Source: an uncultured Anaeroplasma sp. (lineage in GTDB: Bacteria; Bacillota_I; Bacilli_A; Acholeplasmatales; Anaeroplasmataceae). Taken from it: DNA of 41,646 nt. How positions within the stretch are numbered: the first letter of the stretch is position 1; each line of letters begins with the position of its first letter. The DNA is taken from positions 1 through 41,646 of the forward strand of contig CAMEKD010000003.1 in NCBI GenBank assembly GCA_945920825.1, written 5' to 3'. A model generated the notes under the pieces. The model did not search any database, was not told the origin of the DNA, and worked only from the letters and a program-made list of their open reading frames with translations. The position numbers and the translations under genes were made by a program. Below, piece after piece: positions 30,091 through 39,947 of the stretch.

Positions 30091-30578
30091 AACAATCCCT
30101 CAATTTCCTTTACAACGATTTTTTCAGAAACATCACCAATGAATTCTTCCATAAATGGAACAAGGTGAATCTTATCCTTATAGCGAATGGCTAAATATTT
30201 CTTATGAGGCATTTCTCTTATTTCTTCTACAATACCTCTATCTTCTCCATCTTGATTGATAACCCTCTTACCAATCAAATCGGAATAATAGAATTCTCCA
30301 TCCTCTAGAGTATCTCTTCTATCCTCTTCAGCAATATAAATATCATCACTATGGTACTTTTCAACGAAATTAATATCCTCTAATCCATCAAAGCGAACAA
30401 GAAGGTAATTACCAAAGCTAGAGGCCTTTAATACCTTAACTAGGATATAATCCTTTCCATGTAAAATATATAATTTTGCACCCTTTTGAAAGCGATCAAA
30501 ATCAGAATAATTTTTCACTTTTAAATCCCCATGAATACCATGAGTTGTCATAATATGGCCACACATATAATACTTCAT
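30087..30578 (-). CDS. rimM: Ribosome maturation factor RimM
   Basis: HIMTTHGIHGDLKV; EFYYSDLIGKRV; terminal VPFMEEFI. Confidence 0.92.
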   Translation of the reverse strand: MKYYMCGHIMTTHGIHGDLKVKNYSDFDRFQKGAKLYILHGKDYILVKVLKASSFGNYLLVRFDGLEDINFVEKYHSDDIYIAEEDRRDTLEDGEFYYSDLIGKRVINQDGEDRGIVEEIREMPHKKYLAIRYKDKIHLVPFMEEFIGDVSEKIVVKEIEGLF

Positions 30579-30630
30579 AAAATCGACCTCACTAATTACC
30601 TTAAGTATACTATTTTAACCCTAAAAAATC

Positions 30631-30658
30631 AATAAAAATGGCCGAAGCCATTTCTATT
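30631..30658 (-). terminator. Rho-independent terminator after addA
   Basis: AAATGGCTTCGGCCATTTTTATT. Confidence 0.65.
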
Positions 30659-33600
30659 ATAATTCGATTTTTTCAATTTTCTTTTTTAGTAAAGATAATA
30701 AATAGCAATCCACTTTCTTTCCGCTAGATTTTTCTGCGTATTTCTTATAAATCGATAGCTGTCTTCTATATTCTATAGAATCTATATTGGATAGCTTATA
30801 ATCGATAATATCAATATGATCCTTATATTCAAGCATTAAATCGATACTACCATGATAGGTATTATTTCCATCACTCAAATAGAATTCATGTTCATGATAA
30901 TCCTTTGCATTAGAAATATTTTTAAATATTTCGTTCTTTAATACTTCCTTTAAGGTTTCTTTAATAAACGAATCCATAGGCATAGAATCTAAATCTATAT
31001 TCTTAAAATCGATTGCCTCTAATGCTAGATGGAATTTAGTACCTAGCTCTAATACTTTCTTTTCCTCTTTCGAAGGAAGATGAGATAATTCCTTAGAGAT
31101 TTGTTGCTTAAATACCTCCTTAGGGAATTCCTCATTCTTGTATTCTAGCTTGATACTTCCATTAAATTTTTCTTTTTTCTTCAAGGATAGCTTATAATCA
31201 GAGATATCATAATCCGCAAGCTCTATATCCTTATAATAGCTATTTAAGCTATTCGCATAAGAAATCATATCCGCAAAGGATTTCATATTATTCTTTGTTA
31301 TATTCTTTGGCGCGCTCTTTGGAAGAATTAGAATCATCTTTTCTCTTGCACGTGTTAGGGCAACATAGAACAATCTTACCTTTTCGGATAAATCCTCATC
31401 ATGAACCTCCTTAGAATATAGGCTTTTTATAATCGTTGAGGATTGTCCATCATCCACGAAAGGAATGAAAATACCATATTTTTTCGATAAGCCTACCGTC
31501 GCTCTCATATCTGCCTGATTAAAGCCCTTGGTCAAAAGTGGGAAATAGACATAAGGGAACTCTAAGCCTTTCGACTTATGAATCGTCATAATTCTTACGG
31601 CATCCTTTCTAGAGGATTCTGGCTTATATTCCATTTTAATTTCAGAATCTAATAAAGCCTTGATATAGCCTTTTGCCTCATGAATATCATAGCCAAGCTC
31701 ATCAAAGCTTGAGATTATGGTATGCATATATTCTAAGACTACTAAGGATGAATCCACATCACCAATTTTAGATAATCTATCATAAATATGAAATACATCA
31801 TTCATTTTATAAAATAAAGTACTATAGGAAGAATCAAGATAGGGGATTAAGGAATGAAAATCCTCTAAAATCGGATAATTCTCCTTCAAGTAAATGAATC
31901 GATAAATATCCTCATCTGTATATTCATATAAGAAGCTTCTTGCGATACTAGCTAAAGCGTGATAGTATTCTTGGTCATACTTCTTTTCTAAGGTATTCGA
32001 TAATACAATAAAGATATTCTTAAATAATGTTGGTAATATCGATTGCTTTAAATCTAAGGATGCTTCAATCGATAATGGAATATTTAAATATTCAAAAATC
32101 GATTTAAAGGTTAAGAATTCCTTTGCATCCGATATAAGTATCGCAAAATCGTTATAGGATATAGGAGAGAATCCTTCCTTATGTAATGCCTTTATATCCA
32201 TGGAAAGCTTAGTTTTTATATCCTTTGCAATAATGAATGCTTCAATTTCTGCTTGGCTGAAATTAGATTCCTCATCCATTTCATAGCTTAATATATCTAA
32301 ATTGAAATCGATATTCTGTTCTAATTTTAAATAATCCTTTTGACCAAATTGCATCTGATGATCCTTTATATAATTCGCATCACCTAAATCGTCACTCATT
32401 AAAGAATTAAATAATAAATTAATATTATCTAACACCTCAGATCTAGATCTAAAATTATAGGTTAAATCAATTTTATAGCCTGAATCATGTGCGGAAAAGC
32501 GATTATATTTTTCTTTAAAAATATAAGGATTTGCATTACGGAAGCGATAGATTGCTTGTTTAATATCACCTACCATATATCGATTATTATTTTCAATTAA
32601 GGATAGGAAGGTTTCTTGGATATCTGAGGTATCCTGATATTCATCTACTAATATTTCATCGTAGGAATGCATTAATTCTAATCTTATTTCTTCATTATTC
32701 TTGACTAAAGCAATCAAAAGCTTAGCGATATCCATAAAGCCAAACATATTGACTTCCTTTTTATATTCAAATAAACGATCCAAGACCTCCTTAGTCATAT
32801 CAAGTAGGAATAATACATCCTCCTTAATGGAAAGTATTTCCTCCTTCATTGATGAAAGACTCTCATAATTCTTAAAAACATTCTTTTTCAAATCAGATAG
32901 ACGATCTGAGACCTCTTTCTTTAATTCCTTGACTCTATCGCTTGCCTTAGGGCTTACTCTAGGTAGTTCAAAGCCACCTAGTTCGCTATATAAATTTTCA
33001 TAAGAATCCTGAATAGAAATATGGGATAGGAATAAATCTAAGGTTTCATATAAGGATACACTTGGAGAATCATAGGATGCCAGAAGCTTTAAATCCTTTA
33101 ATAAATCGATTACTATAGATACCTCTTCTTGTGTATATTTATAATAACAGTTTAGAATTTCATCCATCTTGGAATTTGAAAAATAATCATTCTCATAATT
33201 TTTTATAAATAGATCTAAATCAACGATTAATTCTAAGGCATAAGACATATCATATACCATTTTAAATACACTCTTATCATCCTGAAGGGAGTATTTTTTT
33301 AAGAAGGATAGAAATTTTTGATTTTCACTCAAGTAATATTCTGTAAATAAATTTCTTATGATTTCTTCCTTCTTAACCGAAATTAAAGCACCATCCATGA
33401 TAGAAATGCCTTTTTTTAAGCCAAGCATATAATAATATTTTTTCACAATAGATAAAGAGTAGGAATCAAAGGTTGTGATGTAGGTAGAATCAATAAGTTC
33501 AGCTTGTTCAAATAATTGGTTTTCCTTAAGCTTCTTTCTGATTCTTTCCTTCATTTCAAAGGCTGCAGCCTCAGTGAAGGTCAAGACCAATACTCTTCTT

Positions 33601-33737
33601 ATATCGTTTCCCTGCTTGCAATAATCTAGTATTCTTTCTGAAAGTACTGCAGTTTTTCCACTACCTGCACCCGCAGAAACAATAATCGATTCTCCTCTTC
33701 TATGAATAGCTTCATCTTGTTCTTTTGTCCAAGCCAT
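30657..33737 (-). CDS. addA: Helicase-nuclease AddA
   Basis: UvrD Walker A SAGAGSGKTAVLSERI; VDEYQDTS; C-terminal nuclease GSIDLMLEYKDHIDIIDYKL. Confidence 0.94.
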   Translation of the reverse strand: MAWTKEQDEAIHRRGESIIVSAGAGSGKTAVLSERILDYCKQGNDIRRVLVLTFTEAAAFEMKERIRKKLKENQLFEQAELIDSTYITTFDSYSLSIVKKYYYMLGLKKGISIMDGALISVKKEEIIRNLFTEYYLSENQKFLSFLKKYSLQDDKSVFKMVYDMSYALELIVDLDLFIKNYENDYFSNSKMDEILNCYYKYTQEEVSIVIDLLKDLKLLASYDSPSVSLYETLDLFLSHISIQDSYENLYSELGGFELPRVSPKASDRVKELKKEVSDRLSDLKKNVFKNYESLSSMKEEILSIKEDVLFLLDMTKEVLDRLFEYKKEVNMFGFMDIAKLLIALVKNNEEIRLELMHSYDEILVDEYQDTSDIQETFLSLIENNNRYMVGDIKQAIYRFRNANPYIFKEKYNRFSAHDSGYKIDLTYNFRSRSEVLDNINLLFNSLMSDDLGDANYIKDHQMQFGQKDYLKLEQNIDFNLDILSYEMDEESNFSQAEIEAFIIAKDIKTKLSMDIKALHKEGFSPISYNDFAILISDAKEFLTFKSIFEYLNIPLSIEASLDLKQSILPTLFKNIFIVLSNTLEKKYDQEYYHALASIARSFLYEYTDEDIYRFIYLKENYPILEDFHSLIPYLDSSYSTLFYKMNDVFHIYDRLSKIGDVDSSLVVLEYMHTIISSFDELGYDIHEAKGYIKALLDSEIKMEYKPESSRKDAVRIMTIHKSKGLEFPYVYFPLLTKGFNQADMRATVGLSKKYGIFIPFVDDGQSSTIIKSLYSKEVHDEDLSEKVRLFYVALTRAREKMILILPKSAPKNITKNNMKSFADMISYANSLNSYYKDIELADYDISDYKLSLKKKEKFNGSIKLEYKNEEFPKEVFKQQISKELSHLPSKEEKKVLELGTKFHLALEAIDFKNIDLDSMPMDSFIKETLKEVLKNEIFKNISNAKDYHEHEFYLSDGNNTYHGSIDLMLEYKDHIDIIDYKLSNIDSIEYRRQLSIYKKYAEKSSGKKVDCYLLSLLKKKIEKIEL

Positions 33738-36070
33738 TATTCCACCTCACTTCCAAATTTCTTTTCCTCTAAGAAAACATAATCTTCATATTTCTTGAAG
33801 CAAATATCCTTATATTTACAGAATGTACAGGAAACATCATTTCCTTCAATTCTTTTTGGTGCTATATCAAATTGTGCTTCCATAATTCCATCTTTAGTTT
33901 TATGAATAAACACATCCACAAGCTCGATTAAATCCTCCTCTTGTTCTTCACTTAATAGCTTCGCAAATCTACCAAAATTCCCATTTTTCGTTGTCATCAT
34001 AGATTGAATATAATCACTTTTATTATAGAATGGATCAAGCATTAAAATTAAAGCTGGATCGGATATTGTAAAGCCTTGAAGACGGAAGCTTTTTTCTCTT
34101 TGCTCAAGCTTATCTAAATTACGATCTAATGCAATCATATTTACCTTTTGTAAATAAATACCAATAATATGAATTTTTTTACCCTTAAATCTTTCTGCTT
34201 TAGATAATAAATACATATAAGAAGGCAGCTGTAAATGGAATCCATCTTCTACATTATCTAATGTAATATAATCCTTGCCTGTTTTATAGTCCATAATTGC
34301 TGCATAAATCTCACCGTTGATTTCTGTATATAAAAGCTTATCGATAAATCCATGGAATTTTAAATTCCCTTCTTCAAATATAATATGCTCTTCACATAAT
34401 ACATTTTTAAGCTCACTTAATTCCTCATGACGCTTATTATAGTGAATTAAATCCATTAATATTTCATTCATTTGACTAAAATAGAATTTATCCTTAAGGG
34501 CATCCTTTGAATTAAGATCCTTAATTCCTTCATTAAGGTTCTTTTCTGTCGATTTTACAAAATCAAAATCGCTATTATAGGAATCCTGTAAAACCGCATG
34601 AGAATAGGTACCTAATCTTGTTGCAGAGGTCGATTCAAAGGTAGATAGCTTTAAGATATTATCGCAATAATAATGGAATGGACATTCGAAATAATACTTC
34701 ATTGTAGAATAGGATAAGGAAATGGATGCATTCTCCTTAAATCTTTCTTCCATGTGCTTTTTTGAAATACCCTTGAATGTATTATCATAGGTGTTATATG
34801 GAATATGTTCTACATTGTAGAATTCAAGCTTAGGTGAAATCTCCTTTGTTTTATCGTATATAGACATATCCACACTAAGCCTTAAATTATCCTCAGCTAA
34901 GGAATAGCCAAGAGGGGCATCCTTCGTGTAGGTCTTTAAATCTAACGCTTGAATTAAGGAGGATGGATATAATTCATTAACCTGAACCTTAATCGGATAG
35001 GATATAAATAAATTCTTTGTATTTTCTATAAAGAATATTAATTTATTTCGTTCTTCAATATTCTTTTCTACCGATGTAGAAAGTCCTAATTCGTGAAGTA
35101 AGGAATCGGATAAATATTCCTCATCCTTATAGATTTTTGGAGAAACTCCTTGGTTAAATCCCATATAAAAGGCATAATCCATATCTCCTAAGGATACGAT
35201 ATCCGATACATTTACCATATCCTCATATAGAGTATCCTCATATTTAAAGTTTTTAAATTCTCTTTGAAAGAAATCGATATAATCTTTAGGGCTTTTATCC
35301 TCTAAGGAATAATCGCTAATTAATGCCATTAAAGGCTTAATATAGTTTGAATCTCCTACTGTGGCAAGTATTTCACTAAAGGATTCCTTTTCCTCTAATA
35401 AATGAAGGAATTTTTTAGCAAATGCCGTATGAGTTATATTTCTTATTGGTTTAAAGTGAATAGGAATATTATAGGTTTTCGATAATCTTTTGAATATGAA
35501 TTCATGATTGCTACTCATATTTATCAAATACATTCTTTGATAGGGAATACCCTCCTCGTGTAGCTTTTTCATTTCATTCATAATGCCATAGCATTCTTCC
35601 TTAATTGATTTATATTCATAAACGTTTGGTTTTAGTTTTAAGGATTCCTTAGTAAATAGAATAACCTCTGTTTTCTTTTTTAATTCCGCAATAATATTTT
35701 GAAGCTCTTTCGTATAATTACTGGTTAAAAAGGTTATGGGGAATTGATTTAATCTATAATTAAATAATGGATTATCCTCTATGAATCCCATCTTCTTTAA
35801 ATAGGATTTCGCACTGACTAAGGAATCTAATTTTATATTATTATAGGTTTTATCCAAAACATAAGGTATATATTTCATATATTCCTTTGCAAGATCATAG
35901 GATAAGGAATATTGATCCATCAAAGAGAATAAGGCTTCCTTCTTTACACCACCATATATATTTTTTAAAAGAATGTTCGGAGTCATAAAAATATAATTTT
36001 TCATTGTATTTTCTTCGAGAATTCTTCTTTTTTCCTCTTCCTCACATATAACAAATCCTTCTTTAAGCAT
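33737..36070 (-). CDS. addB: AddB-like nuclease subunit, short form
   Basis: PD-(D/E)XK 'HGFIDKLL...AAIMDYKTGK'; Fe-S cysteine pattern CPFHYYC...CTFCKYKDIC; start codon overlaps nothing and is adjacent to addA. Start at ATG 36070 with AAAGGAG. Confidence 0.85.
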   Translation of the reverse strand: MLKEGFVICEEEEKRRILEENTMKNYIFMTPNILLKNIYGGVKKEALFSLMDQYSLSYDLAKEYMKYIPYVLDKTYNNIKLDSLVSAKSYLKKMGFIEDNPLFNYRLNQFPITFLTSNYTKELQNIIAELKKKTEVILFTKESLKLKPNVYEYKSIKEECYGIMNEMKKLHEEGIPYQRMYLINMSSNHEFIFKRLSKTYNIPIHFKPIRNITHTAFAKKFLHLLEEKESFSEILATVGDSNYIKPLMALISDYSLEDKSPKDYIDFFQREFKNFKYEDTLYEDMVNVSDIVSLGDMDYAFYMGFNQGVSPKIYKDEEYLSDSLLHELGLSTSVEKNIEERNKLIFFIENTKNLFISYPIKVQVNELYPSSLIQALDLKTYTKDAPLGYSLAEDNLRLSVDMSIYDKTKEISPKLEFYNVEHIPYNTYDNTFKGISKKHMEERFKENASISLSYSTMKYYFECPFHYYCDNILKLSTFESTSATRLGTYSHAVLQDSYNSDFDFVKSTEKNLNEGIKDLNSKDALKDKFYFSQMNEILMDLIHYNKRHEELSELKNVLCEEHIIFEEGNLKFHGFIDKLLYTEINGEIYAAIMDYKTGKDYITLDNVEDGFHLQLPSYMYLLSKAERFKGKKIHIIGIYLQKVNMIALDRNLDKLEQREKSFRLQGFTISDPALILMLDPFYNKSDYIQSMMTTKNGNFGRFAKLLSEEQEEDLIELVDVFIHKTKDGIMEAQFDIAPKRIEGNDVSCTFCKYKDICFKKYEDYVFLEEKKFGSEVE

Positions 36071-36165
36071 TAAAACCAACTCCTTTTTCTATTTCTAATA
36101 GCATTATAAATGCTTTTTTGACATTATTTATGTCTATTTTAAATTTTTTTAAAAAAATATGAAAA

Positions 36166-36190
36166 GAAAGCAGCCCTTAGGGCTGCAATT
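36166..36190 (-). terminator. Rho-independent terminator after the amylase gene
   Basis: TTGCAGCCCTAAGGGCTGCTTTCTTTTC. Confidence 0.65.
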
Positions 36191-36198
36191 CTATTCAA

Positions 36199-38256
36199 TT
36201 AAATTGTACAAACCTCAATGACATCCTCTTGCATCTTATAATCACTTGTTTGACCGGTCTTATCGTCCCAAACACTTGCTGAGGTGCCATATAAGGATTC
36301 AATATCATAATCCTTAGGGAAAGATGCTAATAAATAATTAGACTTTGCAATTAATGAATTGCCTTCTTCATCCACAGGAACTTTAATATATGCAACATCA
36401 CCAGAAACAACAACCTCTTCCCAATGACCGTCCTTACCTGTTGGCCATACCCAAGCAAGGTATCGATTTGCAGCAATATCCTTTAGACCAGAAATTGCAA
36501 CATAGCCATCTCTCTTTTCTACTTGATAATACTTATATACCTCAGTAACGGTCTTGTTATCCTTCTTTACCGTAACGCTAAGTGTAGCAACACCTTCATC
36601 ATCTGGAGTTAAGGTTACATTTGTTTCTGAATCAAAGGCTACCTCATCACCACCATTGATACTATAGGATGCTGATGTTGCATTCTTTGGAGAAACTGTA
36701 ACATCATAAGTGTCATAGAAATATCCCATTTCACTAGATACGACTACCTCAGGAGTAATATCTGGTTCTGACTTCATTAATACCATAATACCTGCAGTAG
36801 ACATTGTGCCCTTAATTACACCATTAGAAACAACAATCTCTTTACCAGTTACATGATCATAATATTTACCATCCGCAATCGCCTTAGCCTCAAATTCAAC
36901 TTCCTTTTCCTTTTTAACAGAGAAGCTTGATAAGATAGCAACACCATCTGTTCCTCTTTCAACTAAAACATGATTGTTTTGGTAGGAAATTGTTTCATTC
37001 TTTCCAAGCATTGCATTATGGAAATTATTAATTGCAGCAACCTCTGCAGATTTCCATGACTTTGTACCCATTGCACCCATTGCAGTAGATGAATTAGGTC
37101 TTGCGAAATATAGTGGCGCAGCACCGCTTCTAGCTGCCTCAAGAGCGTAAATTCTATTCATTGAATCCTGAGTTGCACCCTGGGTTGTACCATCGGCATA
37201 GGTATCATGAGATTCAGCCCAAACTACAGCCTTAGTTCCATCATCACTAAAGGAATAATTTAATGAATTTAGGATATATTTAGAAGACAATTTAGACTGA
37301 ATGTTTGTACCATGTTTATTATCTGTAATACTCATATACTTTGTGTAGGAATCATATTTTCTTCCTCCACCACAGGTATTTAAAATCTCACCATAATAAT
37401 ATAATTTTGTGCCATAGGTCTCATCTGCATATTTTGTTGCAGCAGATAAAACATTTGGCCAATAATTCGAAGCATATCCACCATCATCTGGCGTTTCAAT
37501 ATGCTTTGCAGCATCAAATCTAAATCCATCAACACCGCAATCAATACATTCCTCAAGTAAAGAAATAACTCTTCCTTGAACATATTCATTACTTGTATTT
37601 AAATCCGGTAGGTTCGATAGCATATAATAAGTAACCGTCTTTGCGTTATCATCCGATACATTATGATTTGTCAAATGGAAATACTTATTTTTATTTGCAA
37701 AAATCTCTGGCTCATAGGTTTCAATGGCCTCAGCATATGTACCAGCCTCACCAGTATTGTCATTTCCCAAATGGTTCGATACTATATCTACTATGACCTT
37801 AACGCCATAGGATTCTGCAACCTGACACATTTCCTTAAGCTCTTCTTTTGTTCCCAAATAAGAATCCTCAGCAATACTAAAGGCAACAGGCTGATATAGC
37901 TTATGCCATTCGGAAGACCAAGCGCCTTGATTCGTTGTTGATTTACATTGCTGTACTGGAGATGTTTGAACTGCTGTATAGCCACTCTTTGCAATCATCT
38001 CCATATTTTCTTTAATTGTGTTGTAGCTCCAATTCCAAGCATGTAGGATTGTACCATCTTGGATATCATCCGCTAATCCCTTATCATTTAAGGTACCTGT
38101 TGAATAACGTGCATCAAATGTTACCACATTAGATGGAGCTGCTGTTGTAGTTGTAGGTTGTTCTACTGTTGTAGTTTCTGGGTTATTTCCACCACCGCAG
38201 GAAGCTAATGCAAGTATAGATATACCTAGTGCAATAGCGCTAAAATATTTTTTCAT
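36199..38256 (-). CDS. Secreted GH13 alpha-amylase lipoprotein
   Basis: Lipobox ALASC with T/P-rich linker; VDIVSNHLG, DGFRFDAAKHIE, VVWAESHDTYA catalytic motifs. Confidence 0.93.
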   Translation of the reverse strand: MKKYFSAIALGISILALASCGGGNNPETTTVEQPTTTTAAPSNVVTFDARYSTGTLNDKGLADDIQDGTILHAWNWSYNTIKENMEMIAKSGYTAVQTSPVQQCKSTTNQGAWSSEWHKLYQPVAFSIAEDSYLGTKEELKEMCQVAESYGVKVIVDIVSNHLGNDNTGEAGTYAEAIETYEPEIFANKNKYFHLTNHNVSDDNAKTVTYYMLSNLPDLNTSNEYVQGRVISLLEECIDCGVDGFRFDAAKHIETPDDGGYASNYWPNVLSAATKYADETYGTKLYYYGEILNTCGGGRKYDSYTKYMSITDNKHGTNIQSKLSSKYILNSLNYSFSDDGTKAVVWAESHDTYADGTTQGATQDSMNRIYALEAARSGAAPLYFARPNSSTAMGAMGTKSWKSAEVAAINNFHNAMLGKNETISYQNNHVLVERGTDGVAILSSFSVKKEKEVEFEAKAIADGKYYDHVTGKEIVVSNGVIKGTMSTAGIMVLMKSEPDITPEVVVSSEMGYFYDTYDVTVSPKNATSASYSINGGDEVAFDSETNVTLTPDDEGVATLSVTVKKDNKTVTEVYKYYQVEKRDGYVAISGLKDIAANRYLAWVWPTGKDGHWEEVVVSGDVAYIKVPVDEEGNSLIAKSNYLLASFPKDYDIESLYGTSASVWDDKTGQTSDYKMQEDVIEVCTI

Positions 38257-38310
38257 ATAAAGGGCTCCTTTTTTGTCGTTTTTTATATTATAACAATTTT
38301 TTTGTAAAAC

Positions 38311-38336
38311 AAAAAGAGGGTTTTCCCTCTTTTTTA
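38311..38336 (-). terminator. Rho-independent terminator after khpA
   Basis: AAAAGAGGGAAAACCCTCTTTTTG. Confidence 0.8.
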
Positions 38337-38579
38337 CTTTGCGTCAATATCTAGGTGTATCTTTTTTCCTTCTTTAGAAGCTCCAGCATATAATACAGTA
38401 CGGATAGCCTTAGCAATGACTCCACCCTTACCGATTACTCTGCCTAAGTCACTTGGATTAACCTTTACCTGATACTGAAGGTCATCTTCAGAATCATTCA
38501 AACGTATAATTTCAACGTCCTGAGGATAAGCTACTAAAGGAAGAATTAAGCTCTTGATTAACTCTTCAAACTTTACCAT
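38334..38579 (-). CDS. khpA: KH-domain RNA-binding protein
   Basis: GRVIGKGGVIAKAIRTVLYAGA KH motif; downstream of rpsP. Confidence 0.93.
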   Translation of the reverse strand: MVKFEELIKSLILPLVAYPQDVEIIRLNDSEDDLQYQVKVNPSDLGRVIGKGGVIAKAIRTVLYAGASKEGKKIHLDIDAK

Positions 38580-38590
38580 AGCAAAACCTC

Positions 38591-38836
38591 TTACTTAGAA
38601 ATAACTTTGTTTGCTACTAAAATGTTCTTAACAGTAGTCGTTGGCTGTGCACCCTTTGCAATCCAAGCATTAACCTTTTCAGCATCTACATTTACTGTAG
38701 CTGGGTTAGTTAATGGGTTATAAGTACCTAAAATCTCTAAGAACTTACCATCTCTTGGGGATCTTGAATCTGCTGCAACAATACGATACTTAGGAGCCTT
38801 GTGAGCACCAAATCTCTGTAATCTAATTTTAACCAT
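38591..38836 (-). CDS. rpsP: 30S ribosomal protein S16
   Basis: [41 protein letters not shown]. Confidence 0.98.
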   Translation of the reverse strand: MVKIRLQRFGAHKAPKYRIVAADSRSPRDGKFLEILGTYNPLTNPATVNVDAEKVNAWIAKGAQPTTTVKNILVANKVISK

Positions 38837-38881
38837 ATATAATACACTCCTTTTATAAGTTTTTTATAATACGTGAATCAT

Positions 38882-38910
38882 TATATCATAAAATAAAAAG
38901 GTGTCAAGTA
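38882..38910 (-). promoter_or_regulatory. rpsP promoter with inverted repeat across the -35
   Basis: Minus strand GTGTCAAGAAAAAATACTTGACACC...: TTGACA-16-TATAAT; the -35 is inside the inverted repeat GTGTCAAG-N8-CTTGACAC. Confidence 0.8.
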
Positions 38911-38932
38911 TTTTTTCTTGACACTTTAGAAA
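38909..38932 (+). repeat. Direct repeat copy 1 (TATTTTTTCTTGACACTTTAGAAA)
   Basis: Shares TTTTTCTTGACACTTTAGAA with copies at 39711 and 40025. Confidence 0.85.
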
Positions 38933-38995
38933 TAATAGGCCCAGGGCCGCAGCCCTGGGTTATTAACTGTTCGACATATTGGAATTGGTTAAGCT

Positions 38996-39445
38996 TTACA
39001 GAAACAAAGCAAGTTCTATTTCATCCTCATCTGCATTCCCAGTTTCTTTGAAACCATAATTCTTATACAGATGCAGTGCAATGAAGTTATCCCTGTTGCA
39101 TGTTAATACTATTTTGTTTGATGGACCAAATGGTTTGGATGCAATATAATCCAGACATTTTTTTAAGGCAATCGCTCCAAATCCTTGGTGTTGATATGCA
39201 ACATCAATCATCATATGCCAAATATTATACTCAGCAAGGTCATAATCATATATCACCATCACATAGCCAATCATTGTATCGTCATCAAATATTCCGAACG
39301 GGGTGCATTGATTATAATATACATATGCTTGTGCTAAACTTCTGATTGGATGTGAAACAAATTGCTCTTGTGCCTTATCTAACTTTAAGTTAAAAGCCTG
39401 TATAAAGTTGTTTTCATCAATTCTTGATAATTTAATATTACGCAT
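38996..39445 (-). CDS. GNAT family N-acetyltransferase
   Basis: DVAYQHQGFGAIALKKCLDYI acetyl-CoA motif; LHLYKNYGFKETG. Confidence 0.9.
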   Translation of the reverse strand: MRNIKLSRIDENNFIQAFNLKLDKAQEQFVSHPIRSLAQAYVYYNQCTPFGIFDDDTMIGYVMVIYDYDLAEYNIWHMMIDVAYQHQGFGAIALKKCLDYIASKPFGPSNKIVLTCNRDNFIALHLYKNYGFKETGNADEDEIELALFL

Positions 39446-39471
39446 AATTCCTCCTGTTTGTTGTGGAGGGA

Positions 39472-39537
39472 TTACAGCACATAGTATCCCTCCAAATTTA
39501 ATGTTTCAATATTCATAAGATTATAGTTTCTATTCAT
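39472..39537 (-). CDS. Candidate 21-aa leader peptide MNRNYNLMNIETLNLEGYYVL
   Basis: Strong SD (AAAGGAGATG); its 3' end overlaps a GGAGGGAT/ATCCCTCC hairpin just before the GNAT SD. Confidence 0.55.
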   Translation of the reverse strand: MNRNYNLMNIETLNLEGYYVL

Positions 39538-39650
39538 AAATGAACATCTCCTTTCAATTTGGGGTATCTATGTAAACACAAATGTGTAATTGTATCGATA
39601 GAAATACAAGCTTATACGACAGTCCGTCAAATTCAAGTTTGTCTAACAGT

Positions 39651-39679
39651 ATTATAGCAGACCCCCCACCCAAATACAA
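39651..39679 (-). promoter_or_regulatory. Promoter of the GNAT unit
   Basis: TTGTAT-17-TATAAT. Confidence 0.7.
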
Positions 39680-39708
39680 GGGCCATCATTATAGAGCGTC
39701 TGGGGCCT

Positions 39709-39733
39709 TATTTTTTCTTGACACTTTAGAATT
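39709..39733 (+). repeat. Direct repeat copy 2 (TTATTTTTTCTTGACACTTTAGAATTT)
   Basis: See copy 1. Confidence 0.88.
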
Positions 39734-39744
39734 TCTTTATAAAC

Positions 39745-39768
39745 AAAAAAATCCCTCCTCAGGGACTT
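39745..39768 (-). terminator. Rho-independent terminator of the 59-aa ORF
   Basis: AGTCCCTGAGGAGGGATTTTTTTG. Confidence 0.75.
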
Positions 39769-39947
39769 TAGCATGCTTCAGCAAAAAGCTCATCCATGCT
39801 AGAAGAAAAATCTTTTGTATTCGCAAATACAATGTACCAATACGTTCCCTTAGATGCAAGTGTCATTAAAAGCTCACGAGAAGCATGAATCCCTTTATTT
39901 TTTAGCATCCTTAGCTCAGAACATATTCTTTTTGCTTCACTTTTCAA
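39768..39947 (-). CDS. Hypothetical 59-aa protein, TTG start
   Basis: AAGGAGG SD before TTG; own promoter TTGCAA-16-TATAAT (39973-40000) and terminator. The ORF-track start at 40037 lies upstream of this promoter. Confidence 0.65.
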   Translation of the reverse strand: MKSEAKRICSELRMLKNKGIHASRELLMTLASKGTYWYIVFANTKDFSSSMDELFAEAC

